This document shows, one piece after another, positions 1 to 19,273 of a stretch of 64,000 bases of DNA. Location of the stretch: contig CM053256.1 of NCBI GenBank assembly GCA_028583405.1, positions 800,424 to 864,423 of the forward strand, given 5' to 3'. The stretch's first letter is position 1; each line of letters opens with the position of its first letter. The notes beneath the pieces are model-generated. The model was not told the origin of the DNA, did not search any database, and worked only from the letters and a program-made list of their open reading frames with translations. A program made the position numbers and the translations under genes. Source of the stretch: Pogonophryne albipinna. Its lineage: Eukaryota > Chordata > Actinopteri > Perciformes > Artedidraconidae.

Positions 1-1202
1 TAATATAGACAACTAGCTAACTTGCTATTGACAACTGTCTAACAGCGTATCTAACTCAACATTACTACTAACAGATCTGCCTTACAAGCTTTTAGCTAAC
101 TGGATACTAAACAACTACCTAACACAGTGTCCATTAATCAGTAGACACAAATAAGAGGGAATTGAAGAAGGGTTTTGTGTAGCCATCTTTTTCTGAATCT
201 CTGTCGATCTGTCATGTCCTTTTTACCTCTCTGTCTTCGTTTGACATGCTGTGGTTTTGTGAAAACAAATTAAGGAAATTAAGGTTCAGGCCGGGGTGAC
301 ATGGTCATATCAGGCTAGATATCATCTCTTATTTTGAATACTGTGATATTCTAGCTGTTTCTTTTCCTGGTTCTAAAAGCTGCATTACAGTAAAAGGATA
401 TCATTTTATGAATTGACCAGCCTTGTAGCTTTTTATGTACATTTCCATTTCATTTAGCTGATGCTTTTATCCAAAGTGACTTACAATAAGTGTATTCAAC
501 CATGACCACGATACAAGCTCAAAGCAGCAAGAGTCCTGCAAGTACATTATCTTTAAATAAGCCAAACTGTCTCCCGGCGGGACGCAGCGAGGCTGTGAGT
601 CGGCTGTGAGTTGTGAGTGTGTGGCTCATAGGGGGGGAGCAGGAGCTCCAACAAGCCGTTTAGGACAGAGAGTGAATACACATACTATACAGAGATGCTG
701 TGAGAAACCAATGTGAGTTTGGAAAATTGAACAGTATAAATCTATTCTAGTAGACCTCAACAATGGAATTATGATCAGTAGAAATGGCCATGACATGGGA
801 CCTTTAACTTGTATTGAGTGTTGTATTAGTCATTTTACTTAATAAAAATCTCTTAATACTTCTTCCTGCTTTTGTTTTAAGTTACTTTACTATATAAGAT
901 TTAAAATATGAGATTGAAGTGTATATAAACAAACCTTGTAAAGACGGTGTATACGAGAACAGCGTTGTCCATTTGTCAATTAGCCAATTATATCAAAATT
1001 CATTAGCATCTACAAACAAACTGATTTTTAGTTTTTGTTAATATTTCGTGGGTACTTGTGTTTTACTTCAGTAACATTTCCAATGCAGCACTTAATTGTT
1101 GCATTAGTCAAAGTCAACTTTATTGTCAATCTTTCAGTTTGTGTGTACAGACAGAGGGATCGAAATACCGTTTCCCACAATCCTAAATACAAATATGTAT
1201 AT

Positions 1203-1203
<1 letters not shown>

Positions 1204-1250
<47 letters not shown>
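1204..1250. repeat. (TA)n microsatellite
   Basis: An uninterrupted run of alternating T and A. Open frames across it translate to Ile-Tyr repeats and are not genes. Confidence 0.95.
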
Positions 1251-1254
<4 letters not shown>

Positions 1255-1298
1255 ATAAACAGAAACATTTACACATATGCCCACATTAAGCTAAAAAC

Positions 1299-1755
1299 TA
1301 GGGCTGTCAGTCGATTAAAATATTTAATCGCGATTAATCGCATGATTGTCCATAGTTAATCGCAAATTAATCGCACATTTTTTATCTGTTCTAAATGTAC
1401 CTTAGAGGAATATTTTTCAAGTTTTTAATACTCTTATCAACATGAGTGGACAAATATGCTTTATGCAAATGTATATTATCATTTGAACAATGACAAATAT
1501 TCTCATGAATATTAAACACAACAACCTCTGAACATTACAAATATTCTCCTCAATTCAACCTGGAACCTCTCTCATTCAATAATACAATACAAAGTGTGTG
1601 TGTGTGTGTGTGTTCGTTGGAGCTATGTGCAACTCAAGGCATATGCTCGAACGGGAGCTGCCTGGACGCTGCAATCATGTTACGCGCACTATCCGTGCTG
1701 AGTGTGCTGACACGTACAATGTCCCTCTGTCTGGCTTCCTGCATAAAGTCAAGTG
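1299..1755. mobile_element. Fragment of a TAGGGCTG-type hAT-like non-autonomous element
   Basis: The segment begins with TAGGGCTGTCAGTCGATTA and runs into repeated 'ttaatcgcgattaatcgc' motifs, the pattern of an abundant teleost DNA element whose ends read TAGGGCTG. Only one terminus is visible. The far side runs into a Tc1 transposase relic, so the copy seems broken by that neighbour. Assignment to hAT is inference from the terminus. Confidence 0.5.
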
Positions 1756-1756
1756 C

Positions 1757-2270
1757 TCGGCGCAATGACAATGATCCCAAACACACCGCCCGGGCAACAA
1801 AGGAGTGGCTTCGTAAGAAGCATTTCAAGGTCCTGGAGTGGCCTAGCCAGTCTCCAGATCTCAACCCCATAGAAAATCTTTGGAGGGAGTTGAAAGTCCG
1901 TGTTGCCCAGCAACAGCCCCAAAACATCACTGCTCTAGAGGAGATCTGCATGGAGGAATGGGCCAAAATACCAGTGTGTGAAAACCTTTTGAAGACTTAC
2001 AGAAAACGTTTGACCTCTGTCATTGCCAACAAAGGGTATATAACAAAGTATTGAGATTAACTTTTGTTATTGACCAAATACTTATTTTCCACCATAATTT
2101 GGAAATAAATTCTTTAAAAATCAGACCATGTGATTTTCGGGATTTATTTATTTTTTTCTCATTTTGTCTCTCATAGTTGAGGTATACCTCGGATGAAAAT
2201 TACAGGCCTCTCATCTTTTTAAGTGGGAGAACTTGCACAATTGGTGGCTGACTAAATAATTTTGCCCCAC

Positions 2271-2272
<2 letters not shown>
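1757..2272 (+). mobile_element. Tc1/mariner transposase relic with 3' inverted terminus
   Basis: From about 1760 the + strand encodes the C-terminal catalytic part of a Tc1 transposase: NDNDPKHTA (the second catalytic Asp region), then [15 protein letters not shown] containing the final acidic residue region, and ends with a stop at 2052-2054. A 3' terminus follows, ending in TTTTGCCCCACTG at 2272, next to a TG/TA microsatellite. The N-terminal DNA-binding domain and the 5' terminal repeat are missing; the open frame upstream of 1757 is unrelated sequence. The copy is therefore dead. It sits inside a gsk3a intron on the same strand. Confidence 0.88.

Positions 2273-2316
<44 letters not shown>
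2273..2316. repeat. (TG)n/(TA)n microsatellite
   Basis: A short TG run passes into a pure TA run directly after the Tc1 terminus. Tc1 elements insert at TA, so the tract may have been the target, but that is inference. Confidence 0.85.
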
Positions 2317-2318
<2 letters not shown>

Positions 2319-2475
2319 AAATAACAGTCACTTCAATATCTTTGAGAATGTACATTAGTGCAAGATTGTCCATAGCAGCGTAAAAAAGTATTATTAGAAC
2401 TAATGCACAACTTTTACAGTGTTGTATTAGTACTTTTACTTATTACAAATCTCTTAATACTTCTTCCACCACTAA

Positions 2476-7888
<5,413 letters not shown>

Positions 7889-10415
7889 GCACCACCCCTC
7901 TGCCATCCTTTTATTTTCGTCTTCCCCCCCATCTTCCCTTTTCTCTCCTCTGCTCGTCTTCCTCTCAACCTTCCTCCTGGCTCCAAAACCCCTCTTTAAA
8001 AATAGAAATAACTTCACACACACTCAGCAGTGCTATTGTCCCTGACTCTTTAACCATTTCCAATAGAACGCAATCTCTGTGGCTGCTAGCTTCTGGAAGG
8101 TGTGGGCTTGTTTTAAGGATATTCGGGGAGCCAAGCGTGGGTTTAAAATAAGCTGCCGTTCATCTGGCCTGTTAGAATAAATCAAGTCGACATTGGTAGG
8201 GTTTATTGGCATAAAAAGGAGGGGGGGGTTGTACATGTTATGTGGATGTTCTCTGTATTATAACTGACTTTTATCCCTTTTATGTTCATTTTTATTTGCA
8301 TTGGTGTATTTTATGTGGGGCCATTAAATGGGGTCCTGATTGGCTTTTGAGTTGAAAGGTCGTGTGAGAGGCCTGACTAATAATGACAATCATCTTTAGT
8401 GGGGTCATAAATGGCACGCATGTAGTGTACACACTTGATTATAAGACCCACTGTGTAGACTGGAGGCTTTTAGGCCTCTTTCTACCCTCAATTTACTCAA
8501 GTATTGTCAGTTCATCCAGCGGCACGGTGACCACGTGAAGTTTTTTTTTTTATCTTTAACTTTGACCCCAGAATATATTGGCTGATTTTAGAGTTGGTTT
8601 TACATTTTATTCAAAAAGAAATGCACCACAGCCTGTCTTTTATAAAAGTTTCCTTTTGAATATTAACTCCTCGACTGCCTTTTATGTGAATGAGAGGGAG
8701 CAGAGTGCACAGTTTCTTCGCGATAAGCTTATGTGTTCATCGATTAAGCTACACGCTTCTCTTATTGCATCTCCAAAAGGGAGTAGAGCGGAAGCAAAGG
8801 GGTGAGTTATGTTAGTCCAGCTGTTATCATAACGTCACACACAGGTTGGATGTGGGGCTCCAGTTGCATCTAATACAGAAGCCTCATAAACACCACCTCG
8901 TTAATTATGTCACTTTGTGGTTTCTTATGGGCTTGATTATGTTGATCAGGCTCAGAGAGAGACTCCGGACACCTTCACCTGGCTCGTCATCGTCATTTCA
9001 CACAGTTGTTTCGTGCAGGAGGGACTGAATTTAGTTTGTGAGAGCGACTGGCTGAAAACCCTCTTCCCAAACAGTGCAACGCTTCATCATGTTCTTCTCG
9101 TCCCTCTGTGGTGTTAGTTGGAACTGATGGTGAATGCGCAGCCTACCGTCGGCAGTTGTCTTTCAGTCGTGCATGTTCAGCCCACACTATATTGCTTCCA
9201 CTAATCTAATAATCCGACCAGAAACGATGCTCAAACCCTGAAACCCGGCGTCTTTTTGGAGCCTCCCCTTCCTCCTCCTCCTCCCTTCTGCTTCCCTCTT
9301 TCCTCCTCCTTTTTTCACTGCTAAACTGTAAATATCAAGTACCTTTTATTTTGTTATTTTTATTGTTATTATATTGTTGTTCTTGTAATTTTTTTTCTCT
9401 AGTAGACCGGCGCAGCAGCGTCCGGACTGTTTATCCTCAGTCGCAGTCTGTAAATACGATTTCATTTCAGTCCCTGGTTCAGGAGGGGAAACACAGAACA
9501 AAATGTTTCATTTTTACTCTCTCTCCTTCCATTCCTCTATTCACCACTTTCCCTTTTCCCCCTATAAATGTTGTCATAACTGTTTTATTTATTGTGTTGT
9601 TTTTTTTGGGCGGGGTGGGGGATTCGTTTCCACTGCGGTGGTACAATTGAGGTTTTTTTTATTTTATTATTCCTAATTTGAGTCCAACTATGTCACATGC
9701 AAAACGATTTCACATCCAAGATACTGTACAGAGATCCGGACGTTGGTGTGTGTGCGCTTTCCAATCAGTGCTGTTGTGTGTATGCACATAAGAGCCAACA
9801 CGTGGAACTCCAGTTTTTTCATTTAACTTCAATGTGAAGGGAATGTTACAAGCCTCTGGATGTACAGGGTCGTGGTGTTGAGGGAGCACGGATAACCCTG
9901 TGTGAGTGTGAGTGTGTGAGTGTGTGTGTGTGAGTGTGTGTGTGTCTGGAGGAAAGGGGAAATAATGAATCTGTCCATTGACATGTATCATCTCCTGTGT
10001 CCGACCGTCTCCTGTTTCGCTTACCGTGTTTAGTATGAGTGTACAGGTGTTAGGATGTGTGTATGCTTCACAGATACTTTGTGAGTTTCTGCAGGGAATG
10101 TGTGTGTGTGTGTGTGCGCGCTGGCAGACCATTGACATTATTCTCTGTACTCCTGACTTTTTTCCTATAAATGAAGAGCTCATTAAATGTGCTATTTTAA
10201 TGTTTTTTTTCTTCCATCTTCTGATCTGTCACACTTTGTTTTTAATTTGCTGTGGCCCTGCTCTTTTATCTCTCGTCTGAGGGTAAATGTCAAAGTTGGT
10301 AAACGGAACGGTTGGATAAAGGAGATGATGAAAAGAGAGGGATGGAGGGAGAGAGACAGTTTTTGTTTGTTGGTATAAATAATTAAACTCATTAATAAAG
10401 TGATGAAACAGTTCC
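7889..10415 (+). other. gsk3a: Probable gsk3a 3'UTR
   Basis: No splice-like coding sequence follows the stop codon, and the stretch looks like a long vertebrate 3'UTR: C/T-rich patches (7905-7985, 9260-9310), T-runs, GT microsatellites (9900-9945, 10100-10120) and a canonical polyadenylation signal at 10394-10399. Short open frames here have no family resemblance. The exact length and possible earlier poly(A) sites need transcript data. Confidence 0.55.
10394..10399 (+). terminator. gsk3a: Candidate gsk3a polyadenylation signal AATAAA
   Basis: AATAAA lies 2.5 kb downstream of the stop codon and is followed within about 30 bases by a GT/T-rich stretch (cctgtctcacattcgtt). Repeats begin shortly after, at 10647, which suits a transcript end here. 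Confidence 0.45.
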
Positions 10416-10646
10416 TGTCTCACATTCGTTATTCAATTATATTTAAAAAAACCTCTGTTAACGAACACGAACATGGGGGATACAAGGCCCTCTAAAATAT
10501 ATAGTCAAATCATGCCATGTTGGCCAAATAAGTTACCATTAAAGTAGAACTGCCACTACTCTTTGATTAGCTGATCGTAAAAACTAATTATAATCAGCCT
10601 TTTCAATACCTTTTTTTTATTTTTTATAAAAGCAGTTTTCCGCCTC

Positions 10647-11028
10647 TTAAAGGTGGGGTAGGTAATTCACTTCAGAAACACTTTTTGTTATATTCCATGG
10701 AATGCTCTTAACATCCCGTCCCGATGGCAATGAACACATTAAATGCTTTGACAATAAATACATAAACATTTCATCTGTGGAAGCCGTGGCGCTGTAAAAA
10801 GCACAACCAATCATCTGAGCCGGCCCGGCTAAAGTAACTGGATGGCCTACCTGCCTGTCAGCCTTCCATCTGTGCACAAACTTATCTCGTGCCCTCTTTG
10901 GTCATGTGTGCGTTCGTGTGTGTTGGAGGAGGGGCTCTGTAAAGGAAGTCTGAAGGAAGGGGCAGATTGTTTTCGGCTGCGTAGTTTCAAATTCAAGCTT
11001 TCCATTCTTACCTATCCTACCTTTTTAA
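10647..11028. mobile_element. TTAA-target non-autonomous element B, copy 1
   Basis: Flanked by TTAA at 10647-10650 and 11025-11028, with inverted ends AGGTGGGGTAGGTAA and TTACCTATCCTACCTTT. TTAA duplication is typical of piggyBac and Kolobok elements. About 380 bp, with no coding capacity. A second copy at 37846-38904 aligns over its whole length apart from a nested insertion. Confidence 0.8.
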
Positions 11029-11133
11029 GTATGGATTTTCCCACTTCTCCCTGTTTTTATATCTTGTTAAACTAAAAGTATATATTTGTGTAAACATCCG
11101 TTTTCTGATATTTCTTAGACCAAAATGTGAATC

Positions 11134-11230
11134 TAGGCAAGGCAAGTTTATTTATATTGCACTTTTCAGCCCGCGACAATTCAAAGTGCTTTACGAAACA
11201 AATTTGTAGGAATAAATACAGTAAAAACTA
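11134..11230 (-). mobile_element. LINE 3' tail (minus strand), interrupted
   Basis: Read on the minus strand this ends in TATAAATAAACTTGCCTTGCC, the 3' signature of the LINE family also seen at 4600 and 54770-56527. The LINE continues at 13489-13935 after a 2.26 kb transposon insertion. Confidence 0.75.
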
Positions 11231-11756
11231 CGGAGCCCCCTAGGGGACATGGAGAAGAAAAAAAAGATATCGCAAAACCTTTGCGAAATTTCGCAAAACC
11301 TTTGCGAGATTTCGCAAAACCCCGTTGCAGTTTGTAGACTAAGCACTCCTCTCCCTCCTCCAGCTGCAGATTGTGACCAATTCTTGATGTTTAGCTCGGA
11401 TGACGGCGCTTATCGAACTGTTCTGATACAAACGACTCTGTAGCTCGTTGTCTACCTTGCTATGATCGTAAAGTCATGTTTGTATTTTTACAACGTTATG
11501 TTCATGAGTTATTGATCCGCGAAATTCGAATCTGTCAATAACTCAGCTCAGAGGGACGTGCATGTCCCCTCGCTCTGAGTGTTCTCTTGAGGTGTCTTCA
11601 CTTATGTGAAACCCTTTATATATACAGTCTGTGTGAAACCCGTGCCTATTGCCAAGCACTGATGTTATATCTTTATATTTAAGGCCAAGCTCAAAGTAAA
11701 GTCGATAAACCACTCCATTGTTTTGGTTTCTGTGTTGCCGTAGCAGCCGAACTGAC

Positions 11757-13293
<1,537 letters not shown>

Positions 13294-13488
13294 AGGAAGT
13301 ACTAAATGAAAAGTATTGCAAGATCTCGCAAGGGGGTTTTGCGAGATCTCGCAAAGGGGTTTTGCGAGATCTCGCAAAGGGGTTTTGCGAGATCTCGCAA
13401 AGGTTTTGCGAGATATCGCAAAACATTTCTTATTTGTTTTTGTTCAAATTATTATTATTTTTCTTCATGTCCCCTAGGGGGCTCCGTA

Positions 13489-13935
13489 AAAAACACATGA
13501 TATAATGGCATTTTACAACGGGCATTAACAAGCAAAGATAATAAAATAAACACAACAGGTATACAATAGGCCTACATGTTTAAATGGCATACTGTAGTGC
13601 GAATATGAGCAGCTCAATTAAAAGCAGCGGCAAAGAGATATGTTTTCAGTCTCGATTTAAAAATGGTAAGAGTTTCTGCGGACGTGCATGATATGGGTAG
13701 TTTGTTCCAGATTGTCGGGGCATAATGGTTAAACGCTGCGCCTCCATGTTTTGTTTTTACTCTCGGAACCGATAGCAGCCCCGTCCCAGAAGACCTGAGG
13801 CACCTTGATGGTTCGTAATTATGTAGGAGATCAACAATATACTTTGGTCCTAAACCATGTAATGATTTAAAAACTAGCGATAGTACTTTAAAATCAATTA
13901 TTTGACCGACTGGAAGCCAATGTAAAAGATAATCT
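13489..13935 (-). mobile_element. LINE reverse-transcriptase C-terminal relic (minus strand)
   Basis: On the minus strand, from about 13925 down to 13630, the sequence encodes LHWLPVGQIIDFKVLSL, then HGLGPKYIVDLL, LRSSGTGLLSVPRV and IFKSRLKTYLFAAAF, the C-terminal region of a non-LTR retrotransposon polyprotein. Its 3' end is found at 11134-11230 beyond an inserted transposon. The 5' part is missing. The related plus-strand copy at 54770-56527 has the same motifs. Confidence 0.8.
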
Positions 13936-14745
13936 GCATATTACTCATTAATGGTAATCGTTAGCCGCAGCCCTACAGTACAGATACACCGATATGGGAT
14001 TGCAGGGCTTATTATTGTAATTTATACAATACAATTACCACTAATATTACTCAATCAATACAAAAAAAGTACTAAGGAGTATTTAGGCCTTGAGGTGTTA
14101 TTATGGCTGAACTCAGATGAAGGTAGTTTCATCTCCGTGTGAAATAAGGAATATTTGTCATTCTCATAGAAGAAGTTCTGTTTTTCTTTTGTGCTTTTCT
14201 CTTATTTTTCTCCTACAGATGTTGATAGCTAAATGAAAACTTGAGTATGAGTCACAGTATTTTGTCTTCAGCTTTGTATTAACCTTTCATCATGCAAGGA
14301 TTAATTAAATTACGCTGGGAAGTGGAATCATAGGTGGGGGGGTCAGCAAGCCTCTGAAGGGACCAGTTTCACAGCGAGGAAATCCAAACGGTTGTTATGG
14401 GAACCATGCTATTGCTAAATGTCAGTGAAAATCTTTTTGACCTTGACTGATGAAATCCTGCACTTCCACAGTTTGATTATATCAGAATGAAGCTGGTTCA
14501 CAGACAATGAACGTGCTGCTGTTCGTACGGTAGGCTGGCGTATTTATATATTTTAACCCTCAGATACTTAAACTGTGTTAAAGAGGCTCTGATGGGCTCA
14601 GTTTTAGAGCTACAGTGGAGATAGGCAAATTAAATGCACTTTAAAATGTGTCAATTGGCACCATAACAAAAACACAATATTTCTGATAGATTTTTGACTT
14701 TCAACAAAGTGTTTTGTTGCATCTCAATGAAATCCTCAGGTTTCA
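13936..14745. other. Intergenic sequence without a recognised gene
   Basis: Near 13940-13975 the words 'attaatggtaatcgttag' and 'gcagccctac' resemble an old dispersed repeat also seen at 50935 and 60800-60885. The remainder is unique-looking and AT-rich. No exon-like frame is supported. Confidence 0.5.
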
Positions 14746-14749
14746 AGTT

Positions 14750-17117
14750 TCATCCATCTATCTATCCATCTATCCATATCATCCATCTATCCATCCATCT
14801 ATCTATCTATCCATCTATCTATCCATCTATCTATCCATCTATTCATCCATCCATCTATCCATCTATCCATCCATCCATCTATCTATCTATTCATCCATCT
14901 ATCTATCTATCCATCCATCTATCTATCTATCTATCCATCTATCTATCCATCCATCTATCTATCCATCCATCTATCCATCCATCTATCTATCTATCCATCA
15001 TCTATCCATCTATCCATCCATCTATCCATCCATCCATCTATCTATCCATCCATCTATCATCCATCTATCCATCCATCTATCCATCCATCTATCCATCCAT
15101 CCATCTATCTATCTATCTATCTATCCATCCATCCATCTATCTATCTATCCATCCATCTATCATCCATCCATCCATCTATCCATCCATCCATCTATCTATT
15201 CATCCATCTATCTATCTATCTATCCATCCATCTATCCATCCATCTATCTATCTATCCATCCATCTATCTATCCATCCATCTATCCATCCATCTATCTATC
15301 TATCCATCATCCATCCATCTATCCATCTATCCATCCATCTATCCATCATCCATCTATCTATCTATCCATCCATCTATCATCCATCCATCTATCCATCCAT
15401 CTATCTATCTATCTATTCATCCATCCATCTATCTATCCATCCATCTATCTATCTATCCATCCATCTATCTATCCATCTATCTATCCATCCATCTATCTAT
15501 CTATCCATCCATCTATCTATCCATCTATCATCCATCCATCTATCCATCATCCATCTATCCATCTATCATCCATCCATCTATCCATCATCCATCTATCCAT
15601 CCATCTATCCATCCATCCATCTATCTATCTATCCATCCATCCATCTATCTATCTATCCATCCATCTATCATCCATCCATCCATCTATCCATCTATCCATC
15701 CATCTATCTATCCATCTATCCATCCATCTATCTATCTATCCATCCATCCATCCATCTATCTATATCATCTATCTATCCATCCATCTATCCATCTATCTAT
15801 CTATCCATCCATCTATCTATCTATCCATCTATCTATCCATCTATCTATCCATCTATCTATCCATCTATTTATCCATCTATCTATCCATCTATCCATCTAT
15901 CTATCTATCCATCCATCCATCTATCTATCCATCCATCTATCTATCTATCCATCTATCTATCCATCTATTCATCCATCCATCCATCTATCCATCTATCCAT
16001 CCATCTATCTATCTATCCATCTATCTATCCATCCATCTATCTATCTATCCATCCATCTATCTATCCATCCATCTATCCATCCATCTATCTATCTATCCAT
16101 CATCCATCCATCTATCCATCTATCCATCCATCCATCTATCTATCTATCCATCCATCTATCATCCATCCATCTATCCATCCATCTATCTATCTATCCATCC
16201 ATCCATCTATCTATCTATCCATCCATCCATCTATCCATCTATCCATCCATCCATCTATCTATTCATCCATCTATCTATCTATCTATCCATCCATCTATCT
16301 ATCCATCTATCTATCCATCCATCTATCTATCTATCCATCCATCTATCTATCCATCCATCTATCCATCCATCTATCTACCTATCCATCATCCATCCATCTA
16401 TCCATCTATCCATCCATCTATCCATCATCCATCTATCTATCTATCCATCCATCTATCATCCATCCATCTATCCATCCATCTATCCATCCATCCATCTATC
16501 CATCCATCCATCTATCTATCCATCCATCTATCTATCTATCTATTCATCCATCCATCTATCTATCCATCCATCTATCTATCTATCCATCCATCTATCTATC
16601 CATCTATCTATCCATCCATCTATCTATCCATCCATCTATCTATCCATCTATCATCCATCCATCTATCCATCATCCATCTATCCATCTATCATCCATCCAT
16701 CTATCCATCATCCATCTATCCATCCATCTATCCATCCATCCATCTATCTATCTATCTATCCATCCATCCATCTATCTATCTATCTATCCATCCATCTATC
16801 ATCCATCCATCCATCTATCCATCTATCCATCCATCCATCTATCTATTCATCCATCTATCTATCTATCTATCCATCCATCTATCTATCCATCTATCTATCC
16901 ATCCATCTATCTATCTATCCATCCATCTATCTATCCATCCATCTATCCATCCATCTATCTATCTATCCATCATCCATCCATCTATCCATCTATCCATCCA
17001 TCTATCCATCATCCATCTATCTATCTATCCATCCATCTATCATCCATCCATCTATCTATCCATCTATCATCCACCCATCCATCCATCCATCCATCCATCT
17101 ATCTATCTATCTATCTA
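14750..17117. repeat. 2.4 kb (CATC)n/(TATC)n tetranucleotide satellite
   Basis: Nearly pure mixture of CATC and TATC tetramers with sporadic phase slips (catcatcc), rare substitutions (ttca) and longer patterns of about 40-110 bases that recur through the array, for example blocks around 'ctatccatcatccatccatc'. Because the unit is four bases without stop codons, two frames stay open for over 800 codons (Pro-Ser-Ile, Leu-Ser-Ile repeats). They lack any gene signal. Confidence 0.97.
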
Positions 17118-18079
17118 ACCAAGTATAAGATATGAATAGTTATTTGGTTTAAAAAGCAAATCAAAGAAACCTGTATCACATCTATCTCTAATTTGTCATA
17201 CAGACCACAATCTGTTATTCCCTCCTGTAAAAGAAGAGCAGGATGTAATGAAGTCTCCAGACGTCTGTGAACTTTCACGTCTTTCGTCTGTTTCCTAGTT
17301 TTAAATAAAAAATCTTCAAAGACTCAGGCAGAACCTTTGTAGTCCGGTGCTGGACGAACATTTCTGGTTTCCTTTGAGCCGGCCCCTCGAGTTCAGCTCT
17401 GATAAATTCATACGTTTGTCTTTGTACAACCTGGACCTGTCCTTGGTTTGCATTCATAAAAAATGAATAGCCATTTTTCAGTGTGTGATCATTTCTGAAG
17501 AAAGTTTTCAGCTCACAAAATGTTTATTGAAGGTGTAAAAAAGTTAGTTTTCAAAAAATTTAAACGTATGGTAACGCTAATGTGGGAAAACTAACCTGAG
17601 TCATTATCAATCTTTAAAGATAACGAGACTGTTATTCCAAGGAAGTTATAAAAAAAGTTTCTGTGGTTCCTGTTTTAAAATGCTACAACAAAATCCTAAG
17701 TGGAAGAATATATTGTTATTACGTTTTTATTTTATAGAAGGGGAAAAAAAACAATGACGACTATCTTTGTTTTTTAGAGTGATAATATTTTAAAGGAGTA
17801 TTTCAAGCTCGAAAAACTATCATTTGAACTCACAAAATAAGTGGTAAACGTATTTATCTTTCCATTACTTACATTGTTTGGTATAACGACGCAAAAATGT
17901 AACCCCCAATACACATTTTTCAATTTCTAAAAAGATATTTATACATCTATCCCTAACTGATACAGCTTTGTAATTATTATCATTAACCAGTTAAAGAGGA
18001 AATACAGAGACATTGTTTTCTCGAGGTACAGGGATGGGGAAGGTGTTTGACTATGTGTGTATGTGTGAGTATGTACGTG
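17118..18079. other. Intergenic sequence, no gene seen
   Basis: AT-rich sequence with short A- and T-runs and no repeat or exon that I recognise. Confidence 0.5.
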
Positions 18080-18372
18080 TGTATGTATATATGTATGTAA
18101 TAATAACAATAATAATTAGTAATAATGATAATTATTGCAGATTATAAATAAATCATTTAGGGACAAGGAGGTGAGATTAAATAAATTATACTTCTTCTCA
18201 CTCCTTTTCGAACACTAGATGTGGGACTGTTTATGTTGCTAATGCTGTTGTTGTAAATGTCATTTTTTGTTTTGATTTCTCTTACATGACTATGCACTGC
18301 AACATTTGTTTTGTTTTGTAATTTTTTATTTTACTTGTTCGAAATAAAATGTATCAATCAATCAATCAATCG
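18080..18372 (+). mobile_element. LINE-type 3' end with (ATCA)n tail
   Basis: The stretch ends 'gttcgaaataaaatgt' followed by ATCAATCAATCAATCAATC, the arrangement of a 5'-truncated non-LTR element with a short tandem tail. A reverse-oriented relative may be at 30385-30600, which starts with (GATTT)n and shares the 'ccacccc' / 'acttattcaat' region. No coding part remains. Confidence 0.5.
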
Positions 18373-18661
18373 AACCTTTCCGTTTCATTTGAACCAAAAA
18401 TACAAATAAATGAGAAAACTTTCAAAAAATACTTAATTTGGGAAAAAAGTGAGCTGGAATTTTATATTTGACTTCAATAAAAAGTATAATGGGTGATATT
18501 GCTATTGACATTTTTAAATGTTTATTTCTTGTCTTTTAATTTGATTGTACAATGCCATGTCTTTTTATGCTGCTGCAACACAAACATTTCCCAACTTGGG
18601 ATCAATAACGTACTTCTTATCTTATCTTATATAGATGTGTAATTTTCAATACAAATGTTCC

Positions 18662-19273
18662 CAAAATCATGTAAATTATTTCATTTTCATGTAATCGTTT
18701 ATTTGAATAGTGACAATGCAGATTAATGAACACTTTAAACAAATAATGCTTCAAGTGTAAATATGCCGGATTTTAGCTTTGAGCTAATTTCCATCCGTAG
18801 TCCCTGACATACAACATATAAGAACATGACATTTGTAAACATAGCAAAACATAAATACATGATATGCAAAAGAGCCTGAGCAGCAAGTATTTACCACATG
18901 GCAGTACACTATAGCAGCAACCACATATTAAGTGCAAGAGATGATACAAGAGATGCATAAAGTGCAAGAGGAGATACCCCTGTGTTAAAGTGCATTTAGC
19001 GGTGATCGCACGTCTGTTTGTTTCTCAACCATTCTTTGAGTTGACCTTTGAAGCTATTGAGAGTGGGACAATCCCGTATCTCAGTTGGGAGTCTATTCCA
19101 CAATGAGCTGCCTTTAATGGAGAGGACATTTTGTCCAAAAGTGGTCCATCTACGGTGGACCTCACAGTCTCCTCTGGTTTCTGACCTAGTGCAGCGTCCA
19201 GTGTGTTTTCTGTGGATGAATTCCCCTAAGGGGGGGGGGGGGGCAGTCCATGTTCACAAAATCATGTAAATTA
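18662..19273 (-). mobile_element. 5'-truncated LINE with perfect 17 bp target duplication
   Basis: The insert 18679-19256 is bounded by the identical 17-mer CAAAATCATGTAAATTA at 18662-18678 and 19257-19273. On the minus strand the insert encodes a LINE C-terminus (SSLWNRLPTEIRDCPTLNSF, then KGQLKEWLRNK and a stop) and then a 3'UTR. A long duplication with 5' truncation is the outcome of target-primed reverse transcription, and the perfect duplication suggests a fairly recent event. Confidence 0.85.

Noticed and set aside
8577..9117. Small open frames after the gsk3a stop codon
   Set aside because: No recognised motif, overlapping frames, and position within the probable 3'UTR.
13315..13425. 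Operator or regulatory binding-site array (palindromic GCGAGATCTCGC)
   Set aside because: It lies inside transposon ends and recurs at both termini, so a subterminal transposase site is the simpler explanation.
14694..17135. Two overlapping open frames of more than 800 codons (Tyr-Pro-Ser-Ile repeats)
   Set aside because: They are translations of a tetranucleotide satellite. No start context, splice sites or non-repeat domain.
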